A stretch of 64,000 bases of DNA from Salinicoccus halodurans (GCF_900114445.1 NZ_FOTB01000001.1:492937-556936), one strand, 5' to 3'. Shown: positions 1-8,210, counted from the first letter of the stretch. Numbers and translations: made by a program. Notes: generated from the letters alone by a model not told the origin.

Positions 1-2
1 TG

Positions 3-128
3 ATAGAGCTGCAGACCAGCGGCAAAATGGTCGGTATCATATCCCACGTTGAAGAGCTGAAGGAAAGAATGGAAAATATACTGGAAGTCAAAGCAGTGAA
101 TGAGCGGAGTACCGCAAACTTCAGATAA
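3..128 (+). CDS. sbcC: Exonuclease subunit SbcC, C-terminal end only (partial)
   Basis: This is the last 41 codons of a gene that begins before the window. The readable frame contains GKMVGIISHVEELKERM, the strongly conserved stretch just after the Walker B/D-loop of the SbcC ATPase head, where the His follows the signature Ser. SbcC forms a nuclease complex with SbcD that opens DNA hairpins and processes double-strand ends. The match to the family C-terminus is clear, but nothing can be said about the rest of the protein. A terminator follows directly. Confidence 0.85.
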   Translation: MELQTSGKMVGIISHVEELKERMENILEVKAVNERSTANFR

Positions 129-135
129 CCGGGAG

Positions 136-167
136 GGCAGCCTAATACATCAGGCTGCCTTCTTATT
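136..167 (+). terminator. Rho-independent terminator of sbcC
   Basis: An 8-bp stem pairs GGCAGCCT (136-143) with AGGCTGCC (152-159) around an 8-nt loop. A T-rich tail follows. It lies 8 nt after the sbcC stop codon. Confidence 0.85.
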
Positions 168-240
168 TCATGAGATTCCGAATGTCAATAAAACGCTTTA
201 CAGGTGCCACACAGTTTTCACAAAAAGCTATTTTTAGCGC

Positions 241-268
241 TTGTCCGTGATTTTTTATTTGATATAGT
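241..268 (+). promoter_or_regulatory. Candidate sigma-A promoter of the Sco1-like gene
   Basis: TTGTCC (241-246) and TATAGT (263-268) are separated by 16 nt. They lie 30 nt before the start codon at 299, with the ribosome binding site between. Confidence 0.5.
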
Positions 269-298
269 TAGGTTAGGATAATTTCGGAGGTATGTTAG

Positions 299-910
299 AT
301 GAGAAGGCTTTTATTGAGTATTGTTGTTTTTTCCATGATTTTATCTGCATGTAATTCCTCCGGCGTCGAGGTAATGTCAAGGTACGGCAATGAAATAAAT
401 GATTTTGAAGTCACCGACGAAAATGGTGAGACATTTACCCGCGAGGATATGGAAGGTAAAGTATGGATCCTGGATTTCATCTTTACAAATTGTGCGACTG
501 TCTGTCCGCCGATGACCTCGAACATGACAGAGGTGGTCAATGAACTGGAAGCAAAAGGTATTGAAGATTACGGCATTCTCAGCTTTACAGTCGACCCCGA
601 GACGGATACGCCTGAAGTGATGAGTGAGTATTTATCACATTATAATGTGCCGGAAGGCACAGAGTGGAAGCTCCTTAATGGCTATGATTATGATTTCATC
701 AGAAACTTCGCAGAGAAGAATTTCAAGACAATCGTGGCACCGCCGCCAAAAGGCAGTAACCAGGTCACCCATGGCATCAGTTTTTACCTGATCGATCAGA
801 ATGGAAAAATCCTTAAGGACTACTCCGGTGTCGATACCGGGGATACATCGTTCCAATTGGATGAGATTGTTTCAGATGTGGAGACTGTCGTCGAAGAAGG
901 GCCGCAATAA
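299..910 (+). CDS. SCO1/SenC family copper chaperone lipoprotein
   Basis: This is a 203-residue secreted lipoprotein of the Sco1/SenC/PrrC (BsSco, YpmQ) family. It is expected to deliver copper to the CuA centre of cytochrome c oxidase on the outer membrane face. The N-terminus is a lipoprotein signal with lipobox LSAC (Cys18). The thioredoxin-like fold carries the copper motif TNCATVCPPM (Cys65 and Cys69, a CxxxC pair), and the third ligand is probably the His in QVTHG near residue 160. The start follows a GGAGG site. The gene is monocistronic, with its own promoter and terminator; no oxidase genes are adjacent in the window. Confidence 0.9.
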   Translation: MRRLLLSIVVFSMILSACNSSGVEVMSRYGNEINDFEVTDENGETFTREDMEGKVWILDFIFTNCATVCPPMTSNMTEVVNELEAKGIEDYGILSFTVDPETDTPEVMSEYLSHYNVPEGTEWKLLNGYDYDFIRNFAEKNFKTIVAPPPKGSNQVTHGISFYLIDQNGKILKDYSGVDTGDTSFQLDEIVSDVETVVEEGPQ

Positions 911-918
911 TCATGGAT

Positions 919-944
919 CAGAACCTCCGGGTTCTGTTTTTTTG
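919..944 (+). terminator. Rho-independent terminator after the Sco1-like gene
   Basis: A 7-bp stem CAGAACC/GGTTCTG (919-925 and 930-936) with loop TCCG is followed by a run of T. Confidence 0.85.
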
Positions 945-969
945 TCCTTTTTTCATAGATTGGTAAAAT
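942..969 (+). promoter_or_regulatory. Candidate promoter of the nucleoside hydrolase gene
   Basis: TTGTCC (942-947) and the extended -10 TGGTAAAAT (TAAAAT at 964-969) are 16 nt apart. The -35 box overlaps the T-run of the preceding terminator. Confidence 0.5.
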
Positions 970-1002
970 GATGAAGAATCTATTATTTTTGGAGGCGCGT
1001 TT

Positions 1003-1944
1003 ATGGGAAAGAGAAACGTAATTTTGGATTGTGATCCAGGGCATGATGATGCGATTGCCATCATCATCGCAGCTTCAAAAAGAAGCCATTTAAACATTTT
1101 GGGAATTACGACGGTTGCCGGTAATGTTGCAGTGGAGAAGAACACCGTCAATGCGTTAAAAATTTGCGAACTGCTGGACCTGGATGTGCCGGTTTACAAA
1201 GGATCACAACGGCCGATGGTCAAGCAGAGTGAGATTGCCCCTGAAATACATGGAGAGACAGGGATGGACGGCCCGGCACTGCCTGAACCCATGAAAACAC
1301 ATGAAGATCAGCATGCAGTGGATTTCATTATAGAAACAGTAAAATCTTCCAAGGAAAAAGTGACGCTCGTACCGACAGGACCGCTTACAAATATCGCCAT
1401 GGCTTTAGTCAAAGCGCCTGAGATAAAAGAAAACATAGAAGAAGTCGTACTCATGGGCGGCGGCACTTTCGGGAACTGGTCCCCTGCAGCCGAATTCAAT
1501 ATTTATGTGGATGCAGAAGCGGCTCAAGTCGTTTTTGAAAGCGGTGTGCCGATTACTATGTTCGGCCTTGATGTGACCCATCAGGTGATTGCTGATAGTG
1601 CTGTCCAGGAAAGATTCAATAAACTGGATAATAAAGTTGCGGTGTTCGTCTCCGAACTGCTGGAATTCTTCGGCGCGGCCTATAAAGACCATTTCGGTTT
1701 TGAGGGAGGACCTATCCACGATGCATGTACAACGATGTATCTGCTCGAACCGGAGGTGTTCGGAACGTGCCGTGTAAACGTCAGCGTTGAAACTAAAGGG
1801 GAATTCACTTACGGCATGACTGCAGTGGATCTGCTAGGGACAACCGGACTTGAGCCGAATACGCTGTTTGCGGAATCGGTCGATCAGGAGAGATTCTGGA
1901 ATCTTTTTGAAGAGATATTGATCTCATACGATGAGGCGCTGTAA
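1003..1944 (+). CDS. Inosine/uridine-preferring nucleoside hydrolase
   Basis: This is a 313-residue cytoplasmic enzyme of the IUNH family, which cleaves the N-glycosidic bond of ribonucleosides to give free base and ribose for salvage. The N-terminal calcium and ribose binding signature DCDPGHDDA begins at residue 9. The later motifs LVPTGPLTN and VVLMGGG, and the C-terminal GGPIHDAC with its metal-ligand Asp, are all present. The length is normal for the family. GGAGGCG lies 5-6 nt before the ATG. Whether it prefers purine or pyrimidine nucleosides cannot be read from the sequence. No transporter or other salvage gene is adjacent. Confidence 0.92.
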   Translation: MGKRNVILDCDPGHDDAIAIIIAASKRSHLNILGITTVAGNVAVEKNTVNALKICELLDLDVPVYKGSQRPMVKQSEIAPEIHGETGMDGPALPEPMKTHEDQHAVDFIIETVKSSKEKVTLVPTGPLTNIAMALVKAPEIKENIEEVVLMGGGTFGNWSPAAEFNIYVDAEAAQVVFESGVPITMFGLDVTHQVIADSAVQERFNKLDNKVAVFVSELLEFFGAAYKDHFGFEGGPIHDACTTMYLLEPEVFGTCRVNVSVETKGEFTYGMTAVDLLGTTGLEPNTLFAESVDQERFWNLFEEILISYDEAL

Positions 1945-2048
1945 CATAAACAGACCGAAAATTACAGTAATTGGAATCATCATGATCATATGAGGTGACA
2001 CCCTATGGTTGTTACGTCAAGATTTTTATTATAGAGAATATTATTATG

Positions 2049-2080
2049 CATCCTCGCTGTCAGAGCGGGGATGTTTCTAT
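2049..2080 (+). terminator. Rho-independent terminator after the nucleoside hydrolase
   Basis: A 10-bp stem CATCCTCGCT/AGCGGGGATG (2049-2058 and 2064-2073, one T-G wobble) with a 5-nt loop is followed by TTTCTAT. It sits about 100 nt after the stop codon. Confidence 0.75.
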
Positions 2081-2095
2081 ATTCAAGCATGGATA

Positions 2096-2124
2096 TTGCT
2101 CCCTCAGAAAAAACCTGATACAAT
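2096..2124 (+). promoter_or_regulatory. Promoter of the Rrf2-LLM operon
   Basis: TTGCTC (2096-2101), a 17-nt spacer and TACAAT (2119-2124) with an upstream TG (extended -10) are present. The dyad at 2136-2152 lies at the expected transcription start, so it could block initiation. Confidence 0.55.
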
Positions 2125-2135
2125 CAATTATAATT

Positions 2136-2152
2136 CGGATAATCATTGTCCG
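2136..2152 (+). promoter_or_regulatory. Imperfect inverted repeat, candidate Rrf2 operator
   Basis: The 17-bp element CGGATAATCATTGTCCG is an imperfect palindrome: CGGA and TCCG flank a 9-bp AT-rich centre. It sits between the promoter and the Rrf2-type regulator gene, the usual place for an autoregulatory operator. Confidence 0.5.
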
Positions 2153-2187
2153 GTTTAATGTATGATTAATGAGAAGCGGTGAATGAT

Positions 2188-2670
2188 ATGCAGATGAAAA
2201 CAGGTGTCGAACAGTCAGTATACGCTGTTCTTCTATTGAATATGCTGCCGGAGAAGGCAGTGCTGCACAGTGAAGTGATCAGCGGACAGATCGGAGCATC
2301 ACCCACATATTTTCAAAAACTTTTGAGAAAATTGGTAAGTGCCGACCTGATTACGTCCGTGCCCGGAGTGAAGGGTGGATTCAAACTTAAAAAGAACCCG
2401 GAAGACATCCGGGTATATGATATTTACGTTGCAATCGAAGGGCAGCAGTCTCTCTACAGTCCGAGCGGCATACTGAATGATGTACTGGAACTTGAGAAGG
2501 ATGACCGGTGCTGTGTGCTGGGTGAGCTGATGGAAGAGGCTGAGGATTCCTGGAAGTCGGTATTGAAGCGGGAGACCATTGCTTCTTTGTCCGAGCAGGT
2601 GGAATCGAAACGTTTTGTGAACCATGTCACTGACCTGAAAAATTGGGTTGAAGAGAACATGGTGGTCTAA
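2188..2670 (+). CDS. Rrf2 family transcriptional regulator
   Basis: This is a winged-helix regulator of about 160 residues. The N-terminal half matches the Rrf2 DNA-binding domain, with SPTYFQKLLRKLVSADLI as recognition helix region and the wing motif GVKGGFKL. Rrf2 proteins that carry Fe-S clusters have three spaced cysteines; here only an adjacent Cys-Cys pair (DDRCCVLG) is seen, so an Fe-S cluster is unlikely and direct thiol sensing (YwnA/HypR-like) is possible. The ATG at 2188 is preferred because GGTGA lies 5 nt upstream; a GTG at 2179 is the alternative. It heads an apparent operon with two flavin oxidoreductases and probably autoregulates through the dyad at 2136-2152. Confidence 0.85.
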   Translation: MQMKTGVEQSVYAVLLLNMLPEKAVLHSEVISGQIGASPTYFQKLLRKLVSADLITSVPGVKGGFKLKKNPEDIRVYDIYVAIEGQQSLYSPSGILNDVLELEKDDRCCVLGELMEEAEDSWKSVLKRETIASLSEQVESKRFVNHVTDLKNWVEENMVV

Positions 2671-2685
2671 TGAATATGGAATCAG

Positions 2686-3666
2686 GTGAGAGTATTGAAG
2701 CAGTTTGAATCACATAGAGGTTTTAACAGAACTTTCAAGGAAGGGAAGATGACTCTGGGATTGAACTTTCCTTTGGAAGCCTATAAAGGCAGTTTTCCGG
2801 AAATGGATCTGGAGAAACAGGTGCAGCTTGCGAGGCGTGCCGAGGATTACGGATTTGCCTCTTTGACAGTAAGAGATGCACCGTTGTATGACCCGGACTT
2901 TGGGGATGTTGGCGGTTTGTACGATCCGTTCATGTTCCTGACTTACATTGCGGCACATACGGATGAGATAGCACTTGCTACAGGCAGTATTGTCACAACT
3001 TTGAGGAACCCTCTCCATACAGCAAAATCCGCAGCGACATTGGAGAGTCTGTCAGGGAACCGGTTTTTATTCGGAGCAGCAAGCGGAGACCGTCCGGTAG
3101 AATTTCCGGCATTCAAAACAGATATTGATGATAAAGGAGAACTGTTCCGGGAATCCCTTCATGTTATGAGAAAACTATGGAAGGAAGAGTTTCCTGAAAT
3201 CCAGACAGAACGTGTAAATTTGACGCACGGAGATGTGGTACCGAAGCCGGAGTTATCGGATATTCCTGTTTTCGGTACTGGCTACGGTAGTCAGACACTG
3301 GAATGGCTGGCTGAGAATATGGACGGCTGGTTCTTTTATCCGCAGGATTTAAAAGGACAGAAAGAGCTGATTGCGAAATGGCGGCAGGCAACAGAAATGT
3401 TCAAACCATTTGCACAGCCGTTGTTCGTCGACTTGTCCGAACGGCCTGGTGAAGCCCCCAAAAAGCGCCAGATCGGTTTCAGGGCGGGACGTAACTTTTT
3501 GATGGATTATCTTGATGCCTATCAGGATGCGGGAGTGAATCATGTGATGATCGGACTGAAGGATAGCAGCAGGCCGGCGGAAGAAGTGATTCAGGAACTT
3601 GGGGAGTACATTGTACCGAAATTTCCGGCAATAATGAAGCCAAAATTTACGTTTTTCAATAATTAA
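2686..3666 (+). CDS. LLM class flavin-dependent oxidoreductase (TIGR03571-like)
   Basis: This is a 326-residue bacterial luciferase-like (TIM-barrel) FMN-dependent oxidoreductase. The opening GFNRTFKEGKMTLGLNFP resembles the TIGR03571 subgroup of Bacillaceae. Other family blocks are LATGSIVTTLRNPLHTAKSAATLE and RFLFGAASGDRP. It starts at a GTG 15 nt after the Rrf2 regulator, so the two are probably co-transcribed. The substrate is unknown. A role in handling reactive electrophiles or oxidants would fit the regulator but is inference. Confidence 0.85.
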   Translation: MRVLKQFESHRGFNRTFKEGKMTLGLNFPLEAYKGSFPEMDLEKQVQLARRAEDYGFASLTVRDAPLYDPDFGDVGGLYDPFMFLTYIAAHTDEIALATGSIVTTLRNPLHTAKSAATLESLSGNRFLFGAASGDRPVEFPAFKTDIDDKGELFRESLHVMRKLWKEEFPEIQTERVNLTHGDVVPKPELSDIPVFGTGYGSQTLEWLAENMDGWFFYPQDLKGQKELIAKWRQATEMFKPFAQPLFVDLSERPGEAPKKRQIGFRAGRNFLMDYLDAYQDAGVNHVMIGLKDSSRPAEEVIQELGEYIVPKFPAIMKPKFTFFNN

Positions 3667-3683
3667 AGAAATGAGGATAGAGA

Positions 3684-3917
3684 ATGATTATAGGACTCGA
3701 TAGAATTAATGAACTTGCAAACAAACAGAAAACAACAGGACTGACAGACTTTGAAAGAGCAGAGCAGAAACAATTGAGGGAAGACTATTTGAAACAGATC
3801 AGAGGGCAGGTGCTCGATTCCTTTTCAGGATTGACTGTTGTCGATCCACTGGGTAATGATGTCACACCGGAAAAACTGAAGAGAGAGCAGGAATTCGCAA
3901 AGTCACTCGATATATAA
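3684..3917 (+). CDS. DUF896 (UPF0291, YnzC-like) protein
   Basis: This is a 77-residue protein of the DUF896 family, small helical proteins of unknown function common in Firmicutes. The family pattern is visible: IDRINELA-type start (LDRINELANKQKTTGLT), then FERAEQKQLREDYLKQIRGQV, and the C-terminal DPLGNDVTPEKLK. In Bacillus subtilis the relative YnzC is encoded beside the SOS gene yneA. Here it lies between two luciferase-like oxidoreductase genes, 17 nt after one and 22 nt before the next, an unusual setting that suggests co-transcription with them. Confidence 0.85.
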   Translation: MIIGLDRINELANKQKTTGLTDFERAEQKQLREDYLKQIRGQVLDSFSGLTVVDPLGNDVTPEKLKREQEFAKSLDI

Positions 3918-3939
3918 ACAAAGAAAAGGATGTTATCTG

Positions 3940-4932
3940 ATGAGATTAAGTGTGCTGGACCAGGCGCCCGTTACAAAAGGAAATAATGCAGCAGATGCTT
4001 TGAAAAAAGCAGAGGAACTCGCAATACTTGCCGATGAACTGGGATATCACCGAATGTGGATGGCGGAACATCACAGTCTGCCGTCACACGTCAGTTCGGC
4101 ACCCGAAGTCACAGCGGCAAGACTGGCGGCAAAGACAGAAAACATCCGTATCGGAACAGGCGGAGTCATGATGATGCACTATTCCCCGCTGAAAATGGCC
4201 GAAGTGTTCAAGACCCTCAGTGCCTTTTCACCGGGGAGGATAGATTTCGGTGCCGGAAGGGCACCGGGCGGAGATGGTCAGAGTATTTATGCATTAGCTG
4301 AAGGCAGACGGCCGCAGATGGATAATATGTATGAGAAATTCCAGATTGCTATGCAGTATATAAGTGATGAAACACCGGAAGGTAAATTGTACGGTGCAGT
4401 CAAGGCAACCCCGGAAAATGTCGCTTTGCCGGAAGCCTGGATGCTCGGCTCCAGTGGGAACAGTGCTATTGCGACCGGCAAACTCGGTGCGGGCTATTCA
4501 TTCGCACAATTCTTCAATGGAGATTTGAGCAAAGGGATACTGGATGCATATAAAGAGAATTTCGAGCCTTCTGCTTTAATGGAAAAGCCCGAAATCAATG
4601 TATGTTACATGGTCACTGCTGCAGAAACGAAGGAAGAAGCAGAATTTCAGGCGCTGCCGCAGGACATCGCAAGCCTGAAACTCATGAGCGGGCAGATCAC
4701 CCAGGCCATGACGCCGGAAGAAGCGGCGGAGTATCCGCTCACAGAGATGGATAAGATGCGGATTGCAGACAGACGTCATCTCCACATCGTCGGTTCGGCG
4801 GAAGAAGTTGCTAAACAGCTGAAAGATGAACAGGAAATGTACGGCTTCGATGAAGCGATGATATGCAGCATACCGCACTCCCAGGAGAAGCGGCTTGAAG
4901 TGTACAGATTACTTGCGAAAGAATTGTTCTAG
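3940..4932 (+). CDS. LLM class flavin-dependent oxidoreductase (YceB/MsnO8-like)
   Basis: This is a 330-residue luciferase-like monooxygenase of the subgroup with N-terminus LSVLDQAPVTKGN and the block GYHRMWMAEHHSLPS, where His-His sits at the expected flavin site. RIGTGGVMMMHYSPLKMAEVF and GRIDFGAGRAPG are family signatures. It differs from the first LLM gene of the operon, so the two are unlikely to be a recent duplication. FMN would be the cofactor; the substrate is unknown. It is the last gene before a strong terminator. Confidence 0.88.
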   Translation: MRLSVLDQAPVTKGNNAADALKKAEELAILADELGYHRMWMAEHHSLPSHVSSAPEVTAARLAAKTENIRIGTGGVMMMHYSPLKMAEVFKTLSAFSPGRIDFGAGRAPGGDGQSIYALAEGRRPQMDNMYEKFQIAMQYISDETPEGKLYGAVKATPENVALPEAWMLGSSGNSAIATGKLGAGYSFAQFFNGDLSKGILDAYKENFEPSALMEKPEINVCYMVTAAETKEEAEFQALPQDIASLKLMSGQITQAMTPEEAAEYPLTEMDKMRIADRRHLHIVGSAEEVAKQLKDEQEMYGFDEAMICSIPHSQEKRLEVYRLLAKELF

Positions 4933-4941
4933 TCAGCATAT

Positions 4942-4987
4942 ATATTAAAATGACACTCTTATTATTTAAAGGGTGTCATTTTAATAT
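4942..4987 (+). terminator. Strong terminator closing the Rrf2-LLM operon
   Basis: A 17-bp stem pairs 4942-4958 with 4971-4987 (one T-G wobble) around a 12-nt loop. A and T tracts at the base would allow termination on either strand. Confidence 0.85.
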
Positions 4988-5063
4988 CATCTGTTTTTCA
5001 GGAAATCTTCACCAGTGCTGACATCTCTGTACTGCTTTTGTCATTATATAAAGCCGTCCAATC

Positions 5064-5072
5064 TGGTATATT
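5064..5072 (+). promoter_or_regulatory. Extended -10 promoter of the deoxyribosyltransferase gene
   Basis: TGGTATATT is an extended -10 box (TG-N-TATATT). It places transcription start near 5079, just before the ribosome binding site at 5079-5085. No -35 box lies at the standard distance. Its position argues against a translation start upstream of 5092. Confidence 0.4.
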
Positions 5073-5091
5073 AAGTGGCGAGGTGAAATTG

Positions 5092-5562
5092 ATGAAAATT
5101 TATTTAGGAAGTCCGTTTTTTAATCAGGAACAGTTACATAGAGTGAAAAGAGTGGAGAAAGCTTTGGAAGAGAACGAATCAGTCACTAAAGTGTTCTCCC
5201 CGAGACTTCAGCAGGTGGATCATCTGGAACATGGTTCGGACGAATGGAGAGAAGCGGTTTATAACAATGACATCAAACATGTTGAGTGGTGTGATGCAAT
5301 TGTTGCCGTCCATGATTATGAAGATAAGCATGTTGATCCGGGAACAGCTTTTGAAATTGGCTACGCCAAAGCCAAAGGGAAATTTATCGTCCTGTATCAG
5401 GAAAAAGATCCGCAACACGAGGCTCCGGTGAATTTGATGCTGTCAGATTCATTGGACGTATATCTGCAGGATTTGGAAAAACTGAAAAGTTATGATTTTA
5501 ATAAAAAGAAAAGAATCAGACTCGAAAAATACTTCTTCGACGAAGTGGCGGAAGAAAAGTAA
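5092..5562 (+). CDS. Nucleoside 2-deoxyribosyltransferase family protein
   Basis: This is a 156-residue protein of the nucleoside 2-deoxyribosyltransferase superfamily, which exchanges bases on deoxyribonucleosides or hydrolyses them. The start KIYLGSPFFNQEQ, the block WCDAIVAVHDYEDKHVDPGTAFEIGYAKAKGK (with a candidate nucleophile Glu in the FEIGYA helix) and the C-terminal NLM-type motif (VNLMLSDSL) fit the family. The open frame extends upstream to a TTG at 5038, but CGAGGTGA at 5079-5085 points to the ATG at 5092. It overlaps the next gene by one base. Confidence 0.85.
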   Translation: MKIYLGSPFFNQEQLHRVKRVEKALEENESVTKVFSPRLQQVDHLEHGSDEWREAVYNNDIKHVEWCDAIVAVHDYEDKHVDPGTAFEIGYAKAKGKFIVLYQEKDPQHEAPVNLMLSDSLDVYLQDLEKLKSYDFNKKKRIRLEKYFFDEVAEEK

Positions 5563-6038
5563 TGGATCTACGTACACTTGAAATGCATGCAGATGAATTC
5601 CTTAATAAAAATTTTGATATTGGGCTTGGTGTTCCCATTCGGATTTCCAAACGCATGAAATCAAGGCTCGGGGCATTTCAAATAAAATACAGAGGCAATG
5701 AAGTTGTAAAAAACGAGATAGTGATATCCTATGAATTCATATATCATAACACGGAGGAAACAATCCTGGACGTCCTATATCATGAATGCGTCCATTACGC
5801 ACTGTATGCCAAAGGGTTGCCATACAGGGATTCAGATGAAACGTTCATCAATGCACTCGGGCGTCTTGGAATCTCGAGAACCAGGACCTATGCCTACAAA
5901 GGCCGGAGTCACCTTTATGAATGCAGACGGTGCAGATATAATTTCAGCAAAAACATCAAGGGATATGAAAAACGGTATATATGCGGCAGATGCAGAGGGA
6001 AGTTCAGATATATAGGAGAAATGACATCACAGAATTGA
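5562..6038 (+). CDS. SprT-like zinc protein (YdcK type)
   Basis: This is a 158-residue SprT-like domain protein. The metal motif is HECVHYALYAKG (HExxH) near residue 72. The C-terminal zinc ribbon holds CRRCRYN and later ICGRCRGKF, two CxxC pairs. SprT-like proteins resemble the protease domain of Spartan/Wss1, but the bacterial YdcK group has no settled function. The start codon shares a base with the upstream stop (TAATG), which implies translational coupling to the deoxyribosyltransferase gene. Confidence 0.88.
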   Translation: MDLRTLEMHADEFLNKNFDIGLGVPIRISKRMKSRLGAFQIKYRGNEVVKNEIVISYEFIYHNTEETILDVLYHECVHYALYAKGLPYRDSDETFINALGRLGISRTRTYAYKGRSHLYECRRCRYNFSKNIKGYEKRYICGRCRGKFRYIGEMTSQN

Positions 6039-6046
6039 TGCGTTTC

Positions 6047-6094
6047 AGCAAAAAAGGCAGGCCTGATTTTGAATCAGATTCTGTCTTTTTTGCT
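6047..6094 (+). terminator. Terminator after the SprT-like gene
   Basis: A 14-bp stem pairs 6047-6060 with 6081-6094 (one G-T wobble). The enclosed segment forms its own hairpin CTGATT/AATCAG (6063-6077). A and T runs at the arms would support termination. Confidence 0.75.
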
Positions 6095-6183
6095 ATTTAA
6101 GTTATAAATTATATTTTTTGTTAAGATAGAATTATGAAAGCAGGGAAAAATACATATAATATACTTAAAAAGGGGAAGAGACG

Positions 6184-7899
6184 ATGAAGCATCTGTTTAC
6201 CATACTCATGGCTCTTACAGCAGTCCTGGCATTCGGACAAAGTGCTGAAGCGAATGAAATCAACAATTTGGAATTGGATATCCACATCAATGAGGACGGC
6301 TCTGTGAGTGTGACAGAAACACGTAAAGCGGAAATGACGGAAGGCACGGAAAATTATATGACCTTCAATGAAGAGGACATGGGTGAAGTCGAAGTTACGG
6401 ATTTTTCTGTTGAGGGATACACTGAAGAAACAGATTGGGATCAGGATGCGGAACTTGAAGAGAAAGCCGGCAAATATGGGGTCATAGAGACTGATGACGG
6501 CATCGAGCTCGTTTGGGGCATCGGTGAGTATGGCGAACAGACATATGTTGTCAATTACACGCTTGAAAATGTTGTCAGAAATCTCGAGGACGGACAGTCA
6601 CTGTATTGGAACTTTGATACGTTCAGTGATCTTCCCACAGAAGATTTCACCATGAATGTGACATCTGAAGTGCCGCTTGGCGAAGACATGCGGTTCTGGG
6701 GATTTGGCTTCGAAGGCGACATCAACCGTTCGGGTGACGGTATTACATGGAATGCGGAAGAAACACTGACGGATGCAAACGATGCTGTGCTGCTGATGCA
6801 TTTCGCAGAAGGTACTTATAATACAAGTGTGACAGATGATGGCACACTCGCGTCAGAAGCTGAAGCGGCGAAAGACGGCTCCATATATGATGACGGGAGT
6901 CTGAGCGGCTGGGCCATCGGTTCAATCGTCGGAGGCATTTTTGCCGTTGGCCTTGCACTGATCTTAATCGTAAAACGATTTACTTCCAGGATGTCAAAAG
7001 CCGGTCATATCGATTCGGCTGCTGCTATCAACAGAAGGAATAAAGACCACGAAGCAGCCATGCCACCGGAAATTGATGATTATGCAGCTATCGCAATGAT
7101 TCTGAAACATCTTCATATGGGTGGTTTCGAGGAAATATTCCAGGCGTACTTGATGAAGTGGACAAACGAAGGGAATATCACTATCGAAATCGACAGTGAC
7201 CCGGATAAGAAACTTGATAAAGGTACAACTGAAATCTTCATTCGTGATTATCATACAATGGACGAACCTGATTCATACACTTTCAAAGAATTCAGCGATC
7301 AATTGAAGGATATGGAGCTCGGGGAAGACGGTTATGAACCGCTTCTATGGCGGATGCTCATTGAAGCGGCAGATGATGGCGGTCGAATCAATGAGGAAAG
7401 ACTTACAAAATGGTCGAAGAAAAACGCGAAAGCAGTGAGTAAGGTTGCCGATAAGATTGAAAAGTACTCTGCTTATCGGCTGCAGGAGAACGGCTGTCTC
7501 AAATATGATACCGAGAAGATATTCGGCATTACGGTACCGCTCATGATTCCTACGGAGAAACTCCTGGATCATCTGACACAGTATAAGAATTACCTGAAAG
7601 AGGACTACGGCCGCATTCATAAAAATGCTGACTACAGACAGCATATGATATGGAGCGTACTAGTTGGCGAAGACCATGCTGTCAAAAAATATCTTTCCAA
7701 GTTAACTCCGGAAGACAGGAGTGACGCATATCCTGCATACATGCATTACTATTACGGACCGCATATGGTCAGCCAGAGCTGGTCGAAAGGACTCGGTCAG
7801 GGTGGTTTCAGCTCATCTGCAGCCTCAGGCAGTGGAGGCGCAACCGGTGCCGGCGGCGGTGCGGGAGCTGGTGGCGGAGGCGGTGGTGGTGCAAGATAA
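6184..7899 (+). CDS. DUF2207 membrane protein with glycine-rich C-terminus
   Basis: This is a 571-residue protein with a signal peptide (residues 1-23, ending QSAEA), an extracellular DUF2207 domain of about 200 residues, one clear membrane helix near residues 240-262 (WAIGSIVGGIFAVGLALILIV) and a cytoplasmic region of about 280 residues. It ends in a low-complexity tail of Gly, Ala and Ser. DUF2207 proteins commonly end in such a tail; their function is unknown. GGGGAAGAG precedes the ATG, and a possible -10 box TATAAT lies at 6155-6160. The gene stands alone. Confidence 0.85.
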   Translation: MKHLFTILMALTAVLAFGQSAEANEINNLELDIHINEDGSVSVTETRKAEMTEGTENYMTFNEEDMGEVEVTDFSVEGYTEETDWDQDAELEEKAGKYGVIETDDGIELVWGIGEYGEQTYVVNYTLENVVRNLEDGQSLYWNFDTFSDLPTEDFTMNVTSEVPLGEDMRFWGFGFEGDINRSGDGITWNAEETLTDANDAVLLMHFAEGTYNTSVTDDGTLASEAEAAKDGSIYDDGSLSGWAIGSIVGGIFAVGLALILIVKRFTSRMSKAGHIDSAAAINRRNKDHEAAMPPEIDDYAAIAMILKHLHMGGFEEIFQAYLMKWTNEGNITIEIDSDPDKKLDKGTTEIFIRDYHTMDEPDSYTFKEFSDQLKDMELGEDGYEPLLWRMLIEAADDGGRINEERLTKWSKKNAKAVSKVADKIEKYSAYRLQENGCLKYDTEKIFGITVPLMIPTEKLLDHLTQYKNYLKEDYGRIHKNADYRQHMIWSVLVGEDHAVKKYLSKLTPEDRSDAYPAYMHYYYGPHMVSQSWSKGLGQGGFSSSAASGSGGATGAGGGAGAGGGGGGGAR

Positions 7900-8107
7900 T
7901 GCATCACCAGATGGTTAGAACGTATTTAAAGGGCGTGAAACTATGCTCCAGTTTGCCTGATTTTCACTTCTACTATATAAATTAGTGCCATAGAACCAGG
8001 CGGATCCTATGGCCTATTCTCAGTATTTTTTAGAGAATGAAGAATGTTAATCTATTTTATACAATAGGGATAAAATTGAGCAAAAAAATTACGGGGTTTT
8101 AAGAGAT
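7900..8107. other. Gene-free stretch with one weak hairpin
   Basis: No open frame with a ribosome binding site was found here. A 7-bp hairpin GCCATAG/CTATGGC (7987-7993 and 8007-8013) lies about 90 nt after the DUF2207 stop; it has no immediate T-run, so it is only a weak terminator candidate. The sequence then becomes very AT-rich. Confidence 0.4.
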
Positions 8108-8136
8108 TTGTGTAACAATATTTTCTATACTATTAT
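8108..8136 (+). promoter_or_regulatory. Candidate promoter of a short non-coding transcript
   Basis: TTGTGT (8108-8113), a 17-nt spacer and TATTAT (8131-8136) lie more than 200 nt before comC. A terminator at 8211-8244 stands between it and comC, so the predicted product is a transcript of about 100 nt. Confidence 0.35.
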
Positions 8137-8210
8137 TTTTCTATTCATTTTCATAAGTCTTGAATCAATTTTTCGATTAAATCTCTAAATAAGTATAATT
8201 TTAATAGTAC

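Noticed and set aside
1945-2048. Possible small ORF after GAGGTGACACC near 1990-2010
   Set aside because: The only ATG downstream of the purine-rich stretch gives a frame of very few codons with no sign of conservation.
5038-5091. Upstream TTG extending the deoxyribosyltransferase by 18 codons
   Set aside because: The extension spans the extended -10 promoter, while a good ribosome site sits directly before ATG 5092.
7721-7918. A plus-strand frame overlapping the glycine-rich end of the DUF2207 gene
   Set aside because: It is an alternative frame of a low-complexity tail and has no start signal of its own.
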